Of a stretch of DNA of 64,000 nt, positions 24,901 through 38,285 are shown in pieces. The stretch covers positions 124,501-188,500 of the forward strand of contig JAJTWR010000254.1 in the NCBI GenBank assembly GCA_021613335.1, read 5' to 3'. Numbering within the stretch: the first letter of the stretch is position 1; each line of letters starts with the position of its first letter. Both the position numbers and the translations under genes were made by a program. The notes under the pieces were generated by a model that did not search any database, had not been told where the DNA came from, and saw only the letters and a program-made list of their open reading frames with translations. This stretch comes from Whitmania pigra (Eukaryota; Annelida; Clitellata; Hirudinida; Haemopidae).

Positions 24901-27900
24901 GTTTTGTATAAGAAAAATTTAATAACCTGTCCACTTTTATACATTTATTTATGAAATCCTACTAGTTCTACAAACAATTTACATAAGCAATGTGTTGGAG
25001 GTAAATTGTTTAAAACCATTAGAACAGAAGTTATAACAATATTTAGGAAATAAGTTCATTACAACACATTGTAAGATGTGTTAGTAAACTATTCTATAGA
25101 GTAGGAAGTAGGTTTATTACAGCACATTATAGGATGAGTTGTAAATGTGTTGTAAGCCGATCGTAATGAAGAAATCCCCTCAGAAAATGTGAGTTGACCA
25201 ACCGACTCGTGCTCGTAAGGTTTCTCAGGTTGCAGTTTCAACTTTTCCAGTTCCTCAACCAGGAACTTGTTCCTCCTCCGAAGTTCATCCAATTCTTGAT
25301 AGAAACCTTCTGTTTCAGGTCTCTTGGTTGAGATAAATTTTAATATTTAGTTTGTGAATTGCAACTAAGAAATAAATTTAATGAAAAAAATCACTTAATT
25401 ATAAATCTACAAAATATTTAAAAAAAAGAGACAAGAATTGATGTGATTTGTTGTCATTACATGTTGTCATTAAAAGGAGAATACAATTTATTGCCTTCAG
25501 AACTCCAGATACCTGTTTGGCCATCGTGTTCATGCGCTCAACTTTCTGTCTCAGTTCTTCAACCTCGAGTGAAAGTTTGTCTCTCTCCAGTTGGCATCTT
25601 TTCAACATGGCTTCCTTCCTGCCTAGAAGAAATATGGGAAGATATTGATAATGATCTTGATGATCTGCTACCAAAACTACTAAAGTGTAACACAAAGCAA
25701 CAAATAAAAAATGTTTTTCAAAATATCTTCTTTCAAAAAAATGAAATATAATTCTAAAATAAATGATTTGAAAATAAACTTTTAACTTAGTATAATATAA
25801 ATTTATTAGCAAATCTTAACAAATTAACAATATCATAATCTAGTAATTAATTTAATTTCAAAGCATCCTCGATACGAACTCAATGCATCTTGAACAATTT
25901 CTAGTTCGTCTGAAAGTTGAGCATCCCTTTCTTTCAATGCTTTATTGTCATCTTTAGCCTTCTTCACTTTCAAATTCAAATCTTCAACTTTTTCCTGTTA
26001 ATTAAAAAAACATTAAACAAAATTTATTACTCCTAATTAAATCACTAATTTAACAATCAGATAAAAACATTAAATTGATGATAAAAGAACCTTTAATTTA
26101 ATTTAATTTCAGAACATTTAATTTCTAAAAATGGAAGAACAAAACTGGAGACATTTAAAGACTTGAAGTCCAAGTACTTCCTGGTGTTTGTTTCAGCACT
26201 GAGACGAGCTTCCAATCCTGCCTGATCGGACATGTCCGCTCTCAGGTCTATCAAGGCCTTGCTCAGCGTCTGAAGGTGGTTAAGTTGTTGTTGTCATTTG
26301 CCAATACAAAAACTGCAATAATACACAGTGCTGAAGGTGGTTAAGTTGTTGTTGTCATTTGCCAATACAAAAACTGCAATAATACACAGTGTCTGAAGGT
26401 GGTTAAGTTGTTGTTATTTACCAAAACAAAAACTGCAATAATACACAGTGCTGAAATCATAATTTAAATCTAAAATACTGTCTAAAATAGGAAAATACAC
26501 AGGATAATGATCTACTTGGTTTTACTTTATTTGAAAATATCGATGTTTCTAGAACTGTTTAGCAAATTATTATTATGTTGATGGAACACAATTAATAACA
26601 GAAGATAGCAAAGCCAACATTCTTAAGGCAATATTCAAAATGAACAAAGACAATTAAGTGAGACCTTAATCTTTTGATCTTTGCAGGCCAATTCATGCTT
26701 CAGGTTTTCAATGGTCCTCTTCATCATGGTCACAGGAGTCTTAGAAGAAATCGAATTGCTCTGGTGCTGTTGCGACGATGCGATGACAGACAACGACTTG
26801 TTCGCTGGAGGTTCTTCCTGCTTCTGCTTCAACAATGAATTTTTCCTTTTCATTTCTTTGAAGTTGAATTTGATTTCATCGAGTGACTTTTCGAGATCGT
26901 TGTTTCGGAGTTCCAAAGTCTTCAGTTCTTTACTGTGTTGATCCTTCAGTCTTTAATGTTAATGGTAATAGAAATAATGTTAATGGTAATAGAAATAATG
27001 TTAATGGTAATTAGAAGTAATATTAATATTAACATATACCTATAAACATCATTTAAATGCAATAATCATACATTAATTGCTTTTTATTCAAACTCACTCA
27101 TCGATTTGATCTGCAGTTTTTCTCTCTAGATTTTCATACTTTAACTTCCAACTCTGTATTTCATTTCTGGCCTCAGAGAGGTAATCTTTCAATGAACAGG
27201 TGACCAATTCCTGTTCTGTCAACAACTCCTCCAACTCTCCCAATCTTCTGATCTGTAGGCAACAACAACAACATATTGTCTACAGGCAACAACAACAACA
27301 GCATATTGTCTGCAGGCAACAACAACAACATATTGTCTACAGGCAACAACAACAACATATTGTCTACAGGCAACAACAACAAAACAACAACCTGGTTTCC
27401 TGTGGACGTTGTTTTGTCAGGTTTTGAAAGGTTTTCGTTTATGATTTTCTTCACTTCAGCCAAGTTTGCATCTTGTTTTGAGTGAAACTGTTCTTGCAAT
27501 TGTTTGATCTGCAATGTGGTGACATTTAGTTGCATCCATGATTCATCAGTCGAACAAAAACAGAGCATAAAATGTAGCATCAATGTTGTCAGACATCATC
27601 CTCATCACCTCTTTCTCATATTGATCAGATGACTGCCTGAAATCCTCTTGCAACTGCTCCAACAACTTTCTGTATTTTGAAAGAGTTTCTTCTTTTTGAT
27701 CCAATCGTGCCTTTGAATTGAAGTTTTAAAAAAATCATTACAAATGCATGGTAAACTTATCTCAGTTAATGTTAAAAGCATTATTAATTATGCTTAATTT
27801 TATTGCAGAAAATACATGTCATCACATTCACATCAACAGTTTTTGAACCACAACTATTAACAACATTTGTGAACTGCAAGCGTTGCTTTTTAGATACAAG

Positions 27901-30900
27901 TTGATCCAGGTGCAAGTAATTCTTACCTGTAGATCCTGCACAGCTTGCTTTGTGACTTTGACAAGTTTGTTGTTGTCTCCCAATTGTCCCTGGGCATCCC
28001 AGTCCAACGTACTCCCTGAGTTATCCTCGAAAATTTTTGGAATGTGAAGCCTCAGTTCTGCAATCACTCGTTCTCTCCTCACAAGTTCTCCGTCTTTTTC
28101 CCGCAACTTGATCTCCAAATCTTCAATCCTCTGCAAGCATAGTTTATCCATGAGCGATTTTCCAGCCTGCTACATAACGATGGCAGTGCAGCAATAAGCT
28201 CACAACATATCTAGGATCATCATCATTCCCATTGAGAGGCACACTACATAAATGGTTCGACGTTTAAAGCAACTTCGACAACTCACTTTGCGCAGGAGGT
28301 TATGTTGAGCTTTTGCTTCTTTCACTTTGTTCTCTCGATCTTTGATGATGCTCTGTAATTGCTCGACTTGCTCTGACAGAGGCAAGTTGACATTCAGTTC
28401 TGAAACCTCATGTGATGGAAGCTGAATGTGATGTTAATGTAAGTAAAGTAATTAATTTATTTATTAGTTAATTAATTTATTATTACAGTCCACAGTCCCT
28501 CTAATACAAAATATTAATTTATGAAATCCATGGTAGCGTGTGCATGTCATCATTGAGCAGACTATGACTAATTTTGTAATAAAACTTAATAATGTAAATA
28601 ATAAAATAATTTTGTAATAATAAATAATTTTGCTGAACACTCATTAAGTAAGACGTAAAACAGCCAAAGTTCTATACATATGTATACATCAAAATCTACA
28701 GATGCACATGTTGTGCTTCCTACCATCCACACCACAAATATTTAAAAATAAAATAAAATAAAAATACATTTTCCACAAAGATCAATTACTTGTTCCTATG
28801 AAGCCAATAACGTGTAATAACAACAATAACATGCTGAAGAGGTGTTTGAACAAAGAAACAAATATTAGACCAACCCCAAATTTGTTTCCTCTGAACTGAG
28901 ACAACTGGACTTCCAAGAATTGAACATTTCTTTCCAACTCCACTTCTCTGTGCTCCCATTCCATCTCACTCTCTTCAAATTCCTTTTACAACAACATTAA
29001 AATCAATATTGAAGGTATAAATTAAATGCAGAAGGTAATTTAAATGCTTATTAACAACAACAACAACAACAACAGTAATGATAAACCTTTCAAATATGAA
29101 ATAGTATAACCGATTTAATTTGAAATGTTATTTATTAATGAATTACAATCAGTTGTTAGATTTTCAACCTGTGTCAGTCTAATCTTGTCCTCTTCCAAAA
29201 ACTTCAAATCAGCCTCCAATTTCTTCATCATGCTTTCCATGAAGGTCATCTGAAGAATTTGTATTAGTTAATTATAATAATGTAATAATAATTGTAATGC
29301 AATAATATTAAAAGTTAATTTGTAATTTTGCATTGCTTTAGGCCAGCATCATCAATCCAAAATAAATGATAAAACTTGATAATGTCAATATGAATGTAAA
29401 ATCTATAAATTAATAACATTCATATATTAATTAATAAATAATATTATTTTTTAATACATAATATGCAAAATGAAATGAAGAATATTTAAATTCATTGAAA
29501 AAGGTTTGCAGAAAATTCAAACTTTTTCTTTTAATTTCTGGTTTTCTCTTTTTAGTTTTAGTCCTCCAATCCTCACATCAAGATTTCTTTTATGCCATTC
29601 CAAGACCTGAATAATAATGAATAAATGAATATTGACAATAAATCAATTGTTAACTTTAACATCCATCAACGTTTTTAAAGTCACTGTCCATTTCCATTTG
29701 AGAAATATTACTTTTTTTATGACAATTTTAAAAACTACTTGAAACCTTGATAAGTTGAGTTGACAAAAGTCAACTGCTAAAGTGGTTAAAGGATATTTGA
29801 AACACTATAAAATAATAATAGTACTATATAGTATATGTACTATATAATATATATATATATATATATAAGCTATATATATAGTATATATAGTATATATAAC
29901 AGCACTAATTAAAACACTAAATAACCTAAAAACAACAACCAGAACAACAACAACAACAACGGCAACAGTTCTGGAAACCTTTTGGGCTCCTTTTCCATCT
30001 TTAAGAGTTGAGATGAGTTCCTTTACTCCTTCCTGCTGAGTTTCCAACTCCAACAATTTCTCTTCAACTTTGGTCCTTTCTTCCTCAGCCTAAATTTCAT
30101 AAACAGTTTGTGTAAATCAAAAATATTTTGCGAAAATAAAAATAAATAAATAAATTTGTTCATAAATTTATATTCAAACAATTCCTACATAAGTTCACAT
30201 TCAGACAATTCATGCATGGATTGACATTCAAACAAAGGCATCCTTTAATCATTGACTGTCACCAGAACAGAGAACATCAATAACAACAACAGCTACACAG
30301 GCAAATGAAACAAACACCACAAAGCGAACCTTCTGGAGTTCAATTCCCAGCTCGGTCTTGTCAGTCTGCAGCTTCAAAAGGAGATTGGTGAACTTCTCCT
30401 GCTCAGAAAGAGGAACAGATCCAGCATATCTTCTTCTGAATTCCTTTTCAAACAAAAAGTTCTCATCACCATCATTAAAAAGTTACTATAACAAAATAGT
30501 GAATAATATGGAATAGTTTTATTTAAATGGTTCGTTTAATTAACTGTTCAATTAGTCATGAAAGTTGCTACTGCTATTTTTACAAATGCATCCTTGTTAA
30601 AAATGCCATCATAATTTAATGAAATTGTTAAGGACATCATGCTAATGACAACAAATCAAGAATACTTTGACAATGGTGAAAGGTTAGAGATAACCAGATA
30701 ATCATAAGATATTAAGAACACCTTGATGATGATCTTGAGGTGCCTCATCCGCTTCGAAGACTCCATGCGAACTCGGAACTGCTCGGCATCCTTCTCGTCC
30801 AACTTCTGCTCGTTCCTGAAGGACTTCACTTCCAACTGCTCACATTTACGAGCAAGTTTTTCTAACTTTTTTCGTGTTGCATTTTCTTTTAACTGGAAGT

Positions 30901-33900
30901 CCACTACTTGACAATGCAACTTACCTGAACAATTGAACAATTATAAACTGACAAGCCCGACATGATTTTGTAGCCTCCTTAAGTTTACTAATAATTTCAA
31001 ATAATTACATGTTCTTCTTATAAAAGAATAAAAGAATGACAAAATGTATGACTTAAAAGCACTCGTAATACCTGTCACAATAGATAGATGAAGATATCAT
31101 CACAATAATCTGTAATGATGACATTCAAAGGCATAAAGATAATACAATGTGATTTGTAATAATGGCATTCAAAGGCATAAAGATAATGCAATGTGATTTG
31201 TTAATAACGGGCAATACCGACCGATGACGGTTTTATCGTCACTTTGAGCCTGAAAGTCGAGAAGTTGTTGCCTCAAAGAGGTCATTTCAGTCTCATTTGC
31301 CAGTTTCTGGAGTTCCATGCTCTGCACCTGCATTAAGGCAATCTCCGAGACTTCCTGGAATGTTGTGAAATAAACAAATCATTAATTGAATAATATGCAA
31401 ATTTGCTAATCTTAATATACCAGCTAGATCGATTGAATTTCTATTTAACTTGTAAATTTGGGTTTAAAGTGCTTTTAATGTAACGCAAGCAATAGAAGTT
31501 TAAGTCACTAATTAACATTTCAAAGCAGGGTTTACAATCACAAATAGAAAATAAATATTTCAATTAATTTTATTTTTATTTCAATGGACCTTCAGTCTGT
31601 TTATTTCCTGTTTGAAATTCATTTCAGATTCCTCAAGTTCACCTATTTTCTTTCTGTCAGCATCACTTGCTTCTTTGGACACTGAATCTAACAAGAGATG
31701 ATCGTCGATGTGAGAGACCAAAAATCCATAGATTGAAGTGTTGCATCGAACAAAGTAATAAGTAATAATAAAAATAATAATTTAATTCAATTAAAACTCA
31801 CTTGAGAGTTCATCTCTCAGCTCCCTCTCAATTTTTTGCAACTCAAGATTCATATGGGTCAACTATAAACAAATTTGGACAACATCAATTAAAATTGAAA
31901 TGATTGTAATATAAAAATTAATTCAAAAAATGAATATTTTAATAAAACCTTTTATTGTGATATTATCATATTTTTTTTATAATACTTTAAATGATCAAAA
32001 AATAAAGATGAAATTGTTAATGGAGACCTCAGAAAACTTAGCTTCAATTTCACAGATCCTATCCTCAGCCAGTCGCAGCTGTTTCTTCTGCTGCTCGTAC
32101 ATCATCGTTGCATGCTCTGCCCTCTGCCTCTCGTTCAACTCCTTGATCTCCAAGGTGCTCATCCTTTTTGCCAAAGTTGAGTCGAGTGCAGCGTTATTTG
32201 CAATCCCTTCTCCGCAGTTATTCGAAGTCTCATTGCAATCTGTCGTTTATGATCAGGAATTGTTTATATATTCTGTGAAGTCTTACAAAGATTGGCAGTT
32301 CTAGATCTGAGTGAGATACTTCAGTTTATTTCTAATTGTTAATATTCTGTTTATTAATACCTTCATCAATACTATTTAAAGTTAAATAAATATATTTTTT
32401 AAAATAAACAGAAAAATATCAAGCACCTTCATTTTGAATCCTCTGCATGGCAATCTCGTACGTGTGGTTCTTTTCTTTGCTCAATGAAAGTTCCTTCATC
32501 AAGTTCTTGTTGCCCTCTTTCAAACATTTCAACTCCTCCTGAAAAAAATATTAAAGCAGTTAATAACATAAAACAAAACAGTGCCATCAAATCAAACACA
32601 ACAAAACAATTCCATCCAAATCAAATACAACAAAACAATTCCATCCAATCAAATTCCAGCTCACCTGGGAGGAGTCGTTTTGTACTTTGTAGCCCACAAG
32701 AGAATTGGTCGCCTCCAAGAGGGCTCTGTACTTCTCGGTCAACTCTGCAAACTGTTTGTTGGCCACGTCGAGGTCAGAGGAAGGAACCGAATTCTCGAGT
32801 GCTCTCTGAACCATCGACAACTTGAAAACTGCAGAATCCTGTTTTGAATAAATTAATTAATTTTACTTAATTTCATTTAGAAATATTTTGCAACAAAATT
32901 GAATGAAAATCTCAACCTTTGCTCTCTGCAAATATCCAATCTTCTTGATCACACTTTTCTCCATTTCCACTGAATCTGACTTCAGTTTTAAATTCTCCTG
33001 AATGGATGGTTATTCAAAAACATCATAAATAGAAAAATATTTAAAATAGAATTCAAATAAATAATACATATCTAGAAATTAGCAACAAATCAAAAAAATT
33101 AAAAAAAAAAGCAAATTAAGAAGATTAGAAGTTTAAAACAAAACAGTTCAAAAACTCGTGGCAGGATAAACTAAACTTTGATGACTCACTTTCCTGAGTT
33201 TTGCCTCGGAGTTCCAAACGATGGAAAACTTCCTGGATAGAGTTTGTTCATTGGTCCTGAGAATGCAAACCCTTCTGCAGGCGTCTGCAATTCTCTGCTT
33301 CACTTCGTCTTCATCTTTGCTCAGAGTTTCTAACAGCCTCTGTTGGATTCCAATTAAAATTACATTTTAATTCTTACCAAAGTGAATACTGAATTTGAAT
33401 TACTTTGGATGTAACAAATATTAAATCAATTCAATTATTAATGTTATATGAAGTTGTTAAAACTGTATATGCTTAACTTAAATAAAACTAGTCAACTAAT
33501 GGTGAATGCAATCACATTTCCAGTTCAAAGGATTTCAATAAACATTCAAGTAACTTCTTCAATTAACTTATTAGCTGACTTATAAATATGTTTCCATAAC
33601 AATGTGAAATAATGTTAAGGATATCACCTCAAACTCTTGCATTTTTATTGCATCACCCTCGATCCGCTCCTGTTTCTTTTCAAGTTCTTTTTTTAACTGC
33701 TCGATCTCCGAGTCACTCATCTGATGATGTTGTCAACAAATATTGTCAGCTAATAACCAATTTTAAAAGAATTTTCCATCGAACATCAATTAGATATCTT
33801 CGGAATGTAGGTCTAACCCAAATTCATTATGAAGTTAGCGAAGTGGATAAATATGAAAAAATAAAAGTACCTTCTTTCGCTCCTGAATCTCATCATAAAC

Positions 33901-36900
33901 CAATCCCTGCCTGTGAATGGCCACTGCAAATTTCCTTTTCAAAACCTCAAAATTCTCCTCACATTTCTTCAAAAGATCCTTTTTAACTGACAATTCCTTC
34001 AATTAAAAAATTAAAAGCCATTTTAAAACAAGTAAACATAAATTCATCAACTACTCATTCTTTTACTTTGAAGCACAAACAATAAACATTGATTAACCTA
34101 CTTGAAGAATGTTAATTCAACTCTAAGAATTAAATAATTGCAGTTAAACACATTATTTTAATATTGAAAAAGTATCAAAATCTCCAAGAAAGCGGATGCC
34201 TCCAAAGTGACGAGTAGATGTTCGTTGAGGCACCCGATAACCTCGGAACTCGACGGATTGATGCTGCTCGGAAGTTTCAAGTTGTGGAAGAAACTCTCCA
34301 TGCCTTGGTCCTTGAAGGATTTCAACTCCATTTCCATGCTCATGTTCTGATGATGATGATAATGATTGTAAGACTATATTTAAAAACGAGTTCATTATAA
34401 TAACTGAAACTATAAACATTTTTTTTTGATAACATTATGTACAACCATTAGTGGTAGAAAGTGGAAGATATGTTGTTATCTTTAGTGACTAATAAAAGAT
34501 TGAGTTAATTCTTCAAAATATTAATTTCACAAAAACAATTGTCATTATGATAACAATGACAAGAGATGGAAATCCTAATAAAAGACAAATAAATTCTAAA
34601 AGAAACTGAAGCGACCGACTTTTGCACTGAGTTTAGCGATGACATCCTGTGACTTGGAAGCCTCCAACCTGACTTCTTTGAGTTCCCTCCTCATTTCTTC
34701 ACTCCTTCCCTTCAAGTTGTCCAGTTGTGCCTTCAGGATGACTGCCTTGTCATGTCTCCCAACGAGGCTCCTTGAATCCATTATCTGATTGGTTGATCAA
34801 CATGGAAACATACAAATCTCTTACCTGATTGATTGATCAACATTGAAACATACAAATCTATTATCTGATTGTTGAACAATTGAACATGGAATCACACAAA
34901 TCACACAAATGACTGATTTGATTAAACAAAACGTGCAGAGTTGAATTAATGTTTCTGCAAGTGTGCATTTGATTTCAACATAAAACAACACAATAGGCCA
35001 CGGCTACATTCTAAATGATTTAAAATGAAGCAATAAAATTCATTAAATTCTAACTTCAAGCAATTTGTCCAATGATTCTGAATTCACTAATCCCTTGTTT
35101 GAAGCTAAAAGCATGAATGAATAATGCAATAATTCTAAAGCAACAAATTTTAAGACGTGATCTAGTGTGATTAAGGGCATCAATATTTCAATGCTGACGT
35201 TAAACATTTCAAATATTTTATGCTTTTCATAAGAATTCTTTTTTGTTGTTTAAAAAAACTTCATGTTGCTAGGTGACCAATTGATTGAATGTTGAATAAA
35301 ACCAACTCTGCTCCCTTAATTCCCTCACAGCCTTCTCAAGCAACTTGTTTTCGGTGTCGAGTTCCAACAATTTGCTTTTCAGTTCCGTATTTTCCTCATA
35401 CAAGATGTTCAACTTTTTTGTGTTTTTTTCCAATTCTTCACTTGAATATTTCTCCTGAGGATAAATTTTTTGTTAACCTCACTCAATAGGCATGTTTACG
35501 TGCTTCTTATTTTAGCTCACTCATCGACATTGTTTAACCTTGTAGGAAACATCACTTTTCCTGGCGAACGAAGACACCTGAGGATCTTTTTTGTCCTTCA
35601 ATTCTTCAATGAACGAATTCACCAGCTCCATGTCCTCCATTGACAGACCCAAGATGGCTGCCCTTTTAATGCAATTTTGGATTCATCTGATTACAACTAT
35701 TATAACTACTATTAGTTATTATCACCAATACAAAAAATATGTATAATAAATAATGTATTTTCATTATTCTTATTACGTGGTATTATTTATTATAAATAAT
35801 GTATTTTCATTATTCTTATTACGTGGTATTATTTATTATAAATAATGTATTTTCATTATTCTTATTACGTGGTATTAATTATTATAAATAATAATTTCCT
35901 ATTGCTCACTTCTGTCCAGTGGTTTGTGACATATCTCTTATTTGCTTCTTCAATTCAAGTCTTTCATCTTCTAATCTTTCAATCTGAAAATAAAAATTGA
36001 GGCAATCTTTGTTTCCTCCTTGAATCCAGCAACAATTTCGTTTAAAAACGTTTTGCAAAATGAAAACCGAGCTTATTCGTAGTTTCACCATTATTAAGCA
36101 ACATTAACAACACCAACAACAACGACTGTCTTAATAATTAATAGTTAGTAACAAAAATAACAATGGCAACAGTCTTTGTTGTGAATGATTTTTTAATCAC
36201 CATCAATTACTTAATATCATTAATCAATTACTTAATATCAGTAATTGAATGAAAATCAATCATCCATTAATGAACCAATTATTAACCTCTTTTTGGAGGA
36301 CCCTGTTAAGCGACTTGTCCTTCATGATGTTCAGACCCCTCCTGTGGCTCACCCCGTCGATGCAGAGAGGTTTCTTCGGGTCCAACCCGAGCCTTTCCCT
36401 GAGGTCCTCGGCTTCGTCGTACAACTCGTTCAACTGGTACTCGCACCTGTTCGCGTACTGCGTCAGTTCCTCCACCATCCTGAAGTATTCGCAATTGTTA
36501 CCGATCGGACACAAGCTTGTGTTGTTTTTTTTAAAGATTAACACACAGTGACCACTAAAAAAATGGCCAGAATAGTAATTATAATCAGGGCAGTTAATAT
36601 CACTTTGTTAATTTAAACTGGTTAATTCGACTGGCACTTGCCTGTCTCTCTCATTCAGTTTTCCTTCAAGTTGTTTTATCTCACTAACTGCTTCTGGGAG
36701 CCCGTAAATTCCCTAAAATAAATAGATGAATAATTATGCTATGTTTTAATAACAACAATAACAAATAATGACAATTACTAGCGTAAAATTAATAATAAAT
36801 AAATATTATAATTGCTAGTATTAATCTTGTCCATAACAAGAATAATGTTTGCAATAATAATACTATTATTACAAATAAAAACCATCTAAATATGGAATAA

Positions 36901-38248
36901 TAATAACAACTTTCAATAAAGCTTATTTTAATATTTAATTTGATAAAATAATGCACTAACTAATTGATCCTACATTCATAATTTCAAGTGGTACCTCAAT
37001 TCAGGAATTAGCATTTAACAAGCGTAACAATCGGTCGCCAAAACATCGCAGAGGGTCACAACCTTTTCATAGAGGCTCATCTTGCTATAAACTTCATTGA
37101 GCTGCTTGTCTTTGGCAATTGCATCACTTTCTGCCTTTTGTTTCATAAATTATGAAATTTATGTAATATGATAAAATTATGTCTTGCAATAAAGAGCTAC
37201 TTGAATTGTTGAAAATGTAAGCTAAGTGATAATAATGGACAGTGGGATGAATAAGTTATTAACAGAAATTAAGTGGCTCACGGTTTCAGTTCTCATTTCG
37301 AGGTCCTGAATGATTCTAAGCTTCTCTTCCAATTTGTTCTGCAGTTGTCCAACCTTCTTTTCCAGTTCCAACTTGGCTTCATTGGCACCAACTGAAATCA
37401 TAGGAAATAGATTTAAATAATATTTATTTAAATTTAATTAAAAGATTAACTATTTTGCTATATAATACAACATCAATAAAATATAGCCAGGACAATTTCC
37501 AAGTGAACTAAGTGCTGAAACGTTTACATCAGGCAACTATTTAAGAAGACTCACAAACTATTCACCAATAAAAATAGTGAAAATAGTTAGAATGCTAATA
37601 ACAAAATCATTAATAAAACCAGCTATAATAGTTGTAAAATAATAAAAAATAATAATAATAACGTAAATAATTTGAAAATGGTGCAACCTCTCAATAATCT
37701 TGACCTAACATCCTCCATGAAGCTGGCATTGTTTTCCATCTCAGTTCCTGCATCTCTCAACTTTTCCAACAACTTTCCAATCTCATCATCTCTCTCGGCC
37801 AGCATCTTAAAAAAAATCACTAACAAATAAATAAATCACCAATAAATAAATGTTAAACTATTTCAAATGACAAAATAATTACAAGAATTGTTAATTCTTA
37901 ATAATTAATAATCAATTTAATGAAATCAAATAATGTTACAAATGAGAGCAAAAGTAAATTTGAACTGAAAAAAAAAAAATTTAAAATGACCTTGGTGAGA
38001 TCAGCAACGGATGCCCTGTCAGCATCAATGTTCCTCATGAGGAGTTCATCTCTCAGCTTCAACACTTGTCCCTGAAGGTCTTTAATTTTTTCATCCTTGT
38101 CCGACAAGATGAGCTTCAAAAGTCGTAAATTTCAATTAAAATCAAAAAAAATTGCATTAAAAATACTAAGCTTTCAAATCATTAAATAAAAACTATAAAC
38201 AAAGCAACAACAACAAAAACAATAATAATAATAATAATAATAATGATG

Positions 38249-38285
<37 letters not shown>

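Noticed and set aside
27200..27485. CRISPR-like regular array of repeats and poly-Gln-like ORFs
   Set aside because: The repeats are contiguous tandem units without unique spacers, in an animal gene intron. It is a minisatellite.
29805..30056. Minus-strand ORF extending into a TA-rich run
   Set aside because: Only the first part is CEP290 coding sequence (exon 29979-30089). The rest is intron read through a TA repeat.
36245..36551. Plus-strand ORFs of about 100 codons
   Set aside because: They are antisense shadows of the CEP290 exon that contains LRERLGLDPKKP on the minus strand.
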